Source: Methanosarcina sp. 2.H.T.1A.6 (GTDB taxonomy: Archaea; Halobacteriota; Methanosarcinia; Methanosarcinales; Methanosarcinaceae). Taken from it: DNA of 64,000 nucleotides. The DNA is taken from assembly GCF_000979455.1 (NCBI RefSeq), contig NZ_JJOY01000024.1:62001-126000 (forward strand), given 5' to 3'. Shown piece after piece: positions 62,752 through 64,000 of the stretch. Within the stretch, counting starts at the first letter, position 1; each line of letters starts with the position of its first letter. The notes under the pieces were generated by a model. It was given only the letters and a program-made list of their open reading frames with translations, ran no database searches and was not told where the DNA came from. The position numbers and the translations under genes were made by a program.

Positions 62752-64000
62752 ATGAACAGAGCTACCCCCCTCCTAGAAAATGGGAGTTCCTATCACGGAA
62801 TTCCTGTGATGCACATCTTATATCTCCTGCTTATTCTGATAGCTCCTTTTGCAGGGGTAGATCTCCTCCTCCTTCTTTCTCTTGTCCTTTTTCTGGGACT
62901 GAGGTTTTCTGGAAAGTTTCTTTCCTGCAGCAGAGATGCGGTCAGCCTTTCTTTTTCCCTTACACTGATGCTGCTTGTTTCTGCAGTTTCTAAAGACCTT
63001 CCGTACACATTCCCATTTTATATAGTCCTTGCCGCCTTTGCAGTTGCAGCAGTAGGAAACCACAGCTCTTTTTTTTCGGAAAGAGGCTTTACGGCGGATT
63101 TAGATTCCAGAAAGAGCAGGATGAAGAAAAGAGGTTTTTCACTGCTATGGAGTTCGATTTTTCTTGCACTCAGGATTACTGCGGCGTTTCTTGCAGCAAG
63201 CTGGATTGTCTACTGGCAGGGACTTCCGATCTCGTATAACTTTGTTTTTTTCATAGCTGTTATTGGAGCAGTTACGGGTTCTCTTTTTGAGTCCATTCCT
63301 TCAAAGATAGACAGTAATATCCCTGTGACTCTGGGAGCAGGGATGACGATGTGGATTTTTGAGGAGTTCAGGTACTGGGTCCCTCCTGAGAAAATGCTTG
63401 TAGCCCTTGCCTTCTCCCTTTTCCTCGGTGCGCTGGCGTACAGGGCGAAAATTGCCGACGTTTCTGCCCTCCTCAGTGCTGCCCTTCTTGGAGTCCTGAT
63501 AATTGTTTTCAGCGGACTTCCGTGGTTTTTGCTCCTGCTTACTTTTTTCATTCTGGGAGGCGGGTTTACCAGGTACAAGTACGCATACAAGGAATCAATC
63601 GGGATTGCTCAGGCAAAAGACGGAATCAGGAGCTATGAAAACGTATTCTCGAACAGTACCGCAGCCCTTGTCCTGGCAGTAGCATATGGTGTTTTCCAGG
63701 AACATAGCCTTCCGATTATTTATGCCTACATGGGAACTGTTGCAACCGCTACAGGCGATACTCTGGCAAGTGAAATCGGGACCACGGCAAAAGGAAGACC
63801 CAGAATGATCACAACTCTCAAGCTTTCGGAACCCGGAGCTGATGGGGCTGTTTCCTCGCTGGGGGAACTTGCCGCAATTTTTGGTTCTGCAGTCATAGGC
63901 GTGCTCGGTTATGTTCTAGGGATATCTGACAACCTTCTGCTTTCAGTCCTTATTACAACTGCAGGAGGCTTTATCGGAACAAATGTGGACAGCTTTCTCG
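62752..64000 (+). CDS. DUF92 family membrane protein, N-terminal part
   Basis: The frame is open to the window end (416 codons seen). It has many membrane helices, then the DUF92 core: GGGFTRYKYAYKESIGIAQAKDGIRSYENVFSNSTAALVLAVAYG, GTVATATGDTLASEIGTTAKGRPRMITTLKLSEPGADGAVSSLGELAAIFGS. The family (TIGR00297) includes plant VTE6, a phytyl-phosphate kinase; an archaeal role in polyprenyl phosphate metabolism is plausible. Start at 62752; ATG at 62812 is an alternative. The C-terminus is outside the window. Confidence 0.88.
   Translation, partial: MNRATPLLENGSSYHGIPVMHILYLLLILIAPFAGVDLLLLLSLVLFLGLRFSGKFLSCSRDAVSLSFSLTLMLLVSAVSKDLPYTFPFYIVLAAFAVAAVGNHSSFFSERGFTADLDSRKSRMKKRGFSLLWSSIFLALRITAAFLAASWIVYWQGLPISYNFVFFIAVIGAVTGSLFESIPSKIDSNIPVTLGAGMTMWIFEEFRYWVPPEKMLVALAFSLFLGALAYRAKIADVSALLSAALLGVLIIVFSGLPWFLLLLTFFILGGGFTRYKYAYKESIGIAQAKDGIRSYENVFSNSTAALVLAVAYGVFQEHSLPIIYAYMGTVATATGDTLASEIGTTAKGRPRMITTLKLSEPGADGAVSSLGELAAIFGSAVIGVLGYVLGISDNLLLSVLITTAGGFIGTNVDSFL

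Overview
The window looks like a chromosomal segment of a Methanosarcina species. It carries a group II chaperonin, archaeal aTrm56 and aTrm5-type tRNA methyltransferases, a thymidine-phosphorylase-like AMP phosphorylase, a Methanosarcina-type S-layer protein, PGF-CTERM and PEF-CTERM surface proteins, and bacterial-type uvrABC genes. Spacers are long and AT-rich, often with minisatellites of 12-21 bp units. No rRNA, tRNA or CRISPR array was recognised.

Layout. 0-1 kb: end of a SAM methyltransferase and an M14-like DUF2119 protein. 1.2-7.1 kb: a zinc-ribbon/transglutaminase-like membrane protein, thermosome, rpiA and aspS, all leftward. 7.5-13 kb: a DUF6414-like protein, a cupredoxin lipoprotein, a phosphoesterase without a normal start codon, a phosphoribosyltransferase with the same problem, and a cluster of 27-residue membrane peptides upstream of an alpha-solenoid-like protein. 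14-24.5 kb: UPF0210/ACT pair, an AroK-type kinase, aTrm56, AMP phosphorylase, an EamA transporter and a three-gene lipoprotein/membrane operon. 26-33 kb: CstA-type carrier, PKD protein, an IS21 remnant, a LivK-type binding protein, a Cache-cupin lipoprotein and a YVTN beta-propeller.

33-45 kb is accessory DNA: three copies of a ~254-bp dispersed repeat, an S-layer gene broken by an in-frame TAG and a frameshift, a frameshifted small gene, a DEAD-box helicase, decayed genes, two miniature inverted-repeat elements, and an RNase III gene (rare in archaea) with two double-stranded-RNA-binding regions. Just upstream of the RNase III gene is a ~220-bp imperfect inverted repeat. This pairing of a dsRNA nuclease with a long potential hairpin is the most interesting feature of the window.

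45-64 kb: uvrA-uvrC-uvrB with a terminator, a decayed copy of the uvrB 3' end, two copies of a module (PEF-CTERM protein facing a small TM/coiled-coil protein), a radical SAM/SPASM enzyme, a DUF1508 protein, a pyrophosphatase-like protein, a Trm5-type methyltransferase with an expanded internal repeat, a dihydrolipoamide-dehydrogenase-type flavoprotein, and the start of a DUF92 membrane protein.

Two genes (S-layer, 36.7 kb gene) appear to lack one C in a C-run, and two genes (10.2 and 11.8 kb) lack a standard start codon. These could be genuine decay or small sequence errors, and raw reads would decide.
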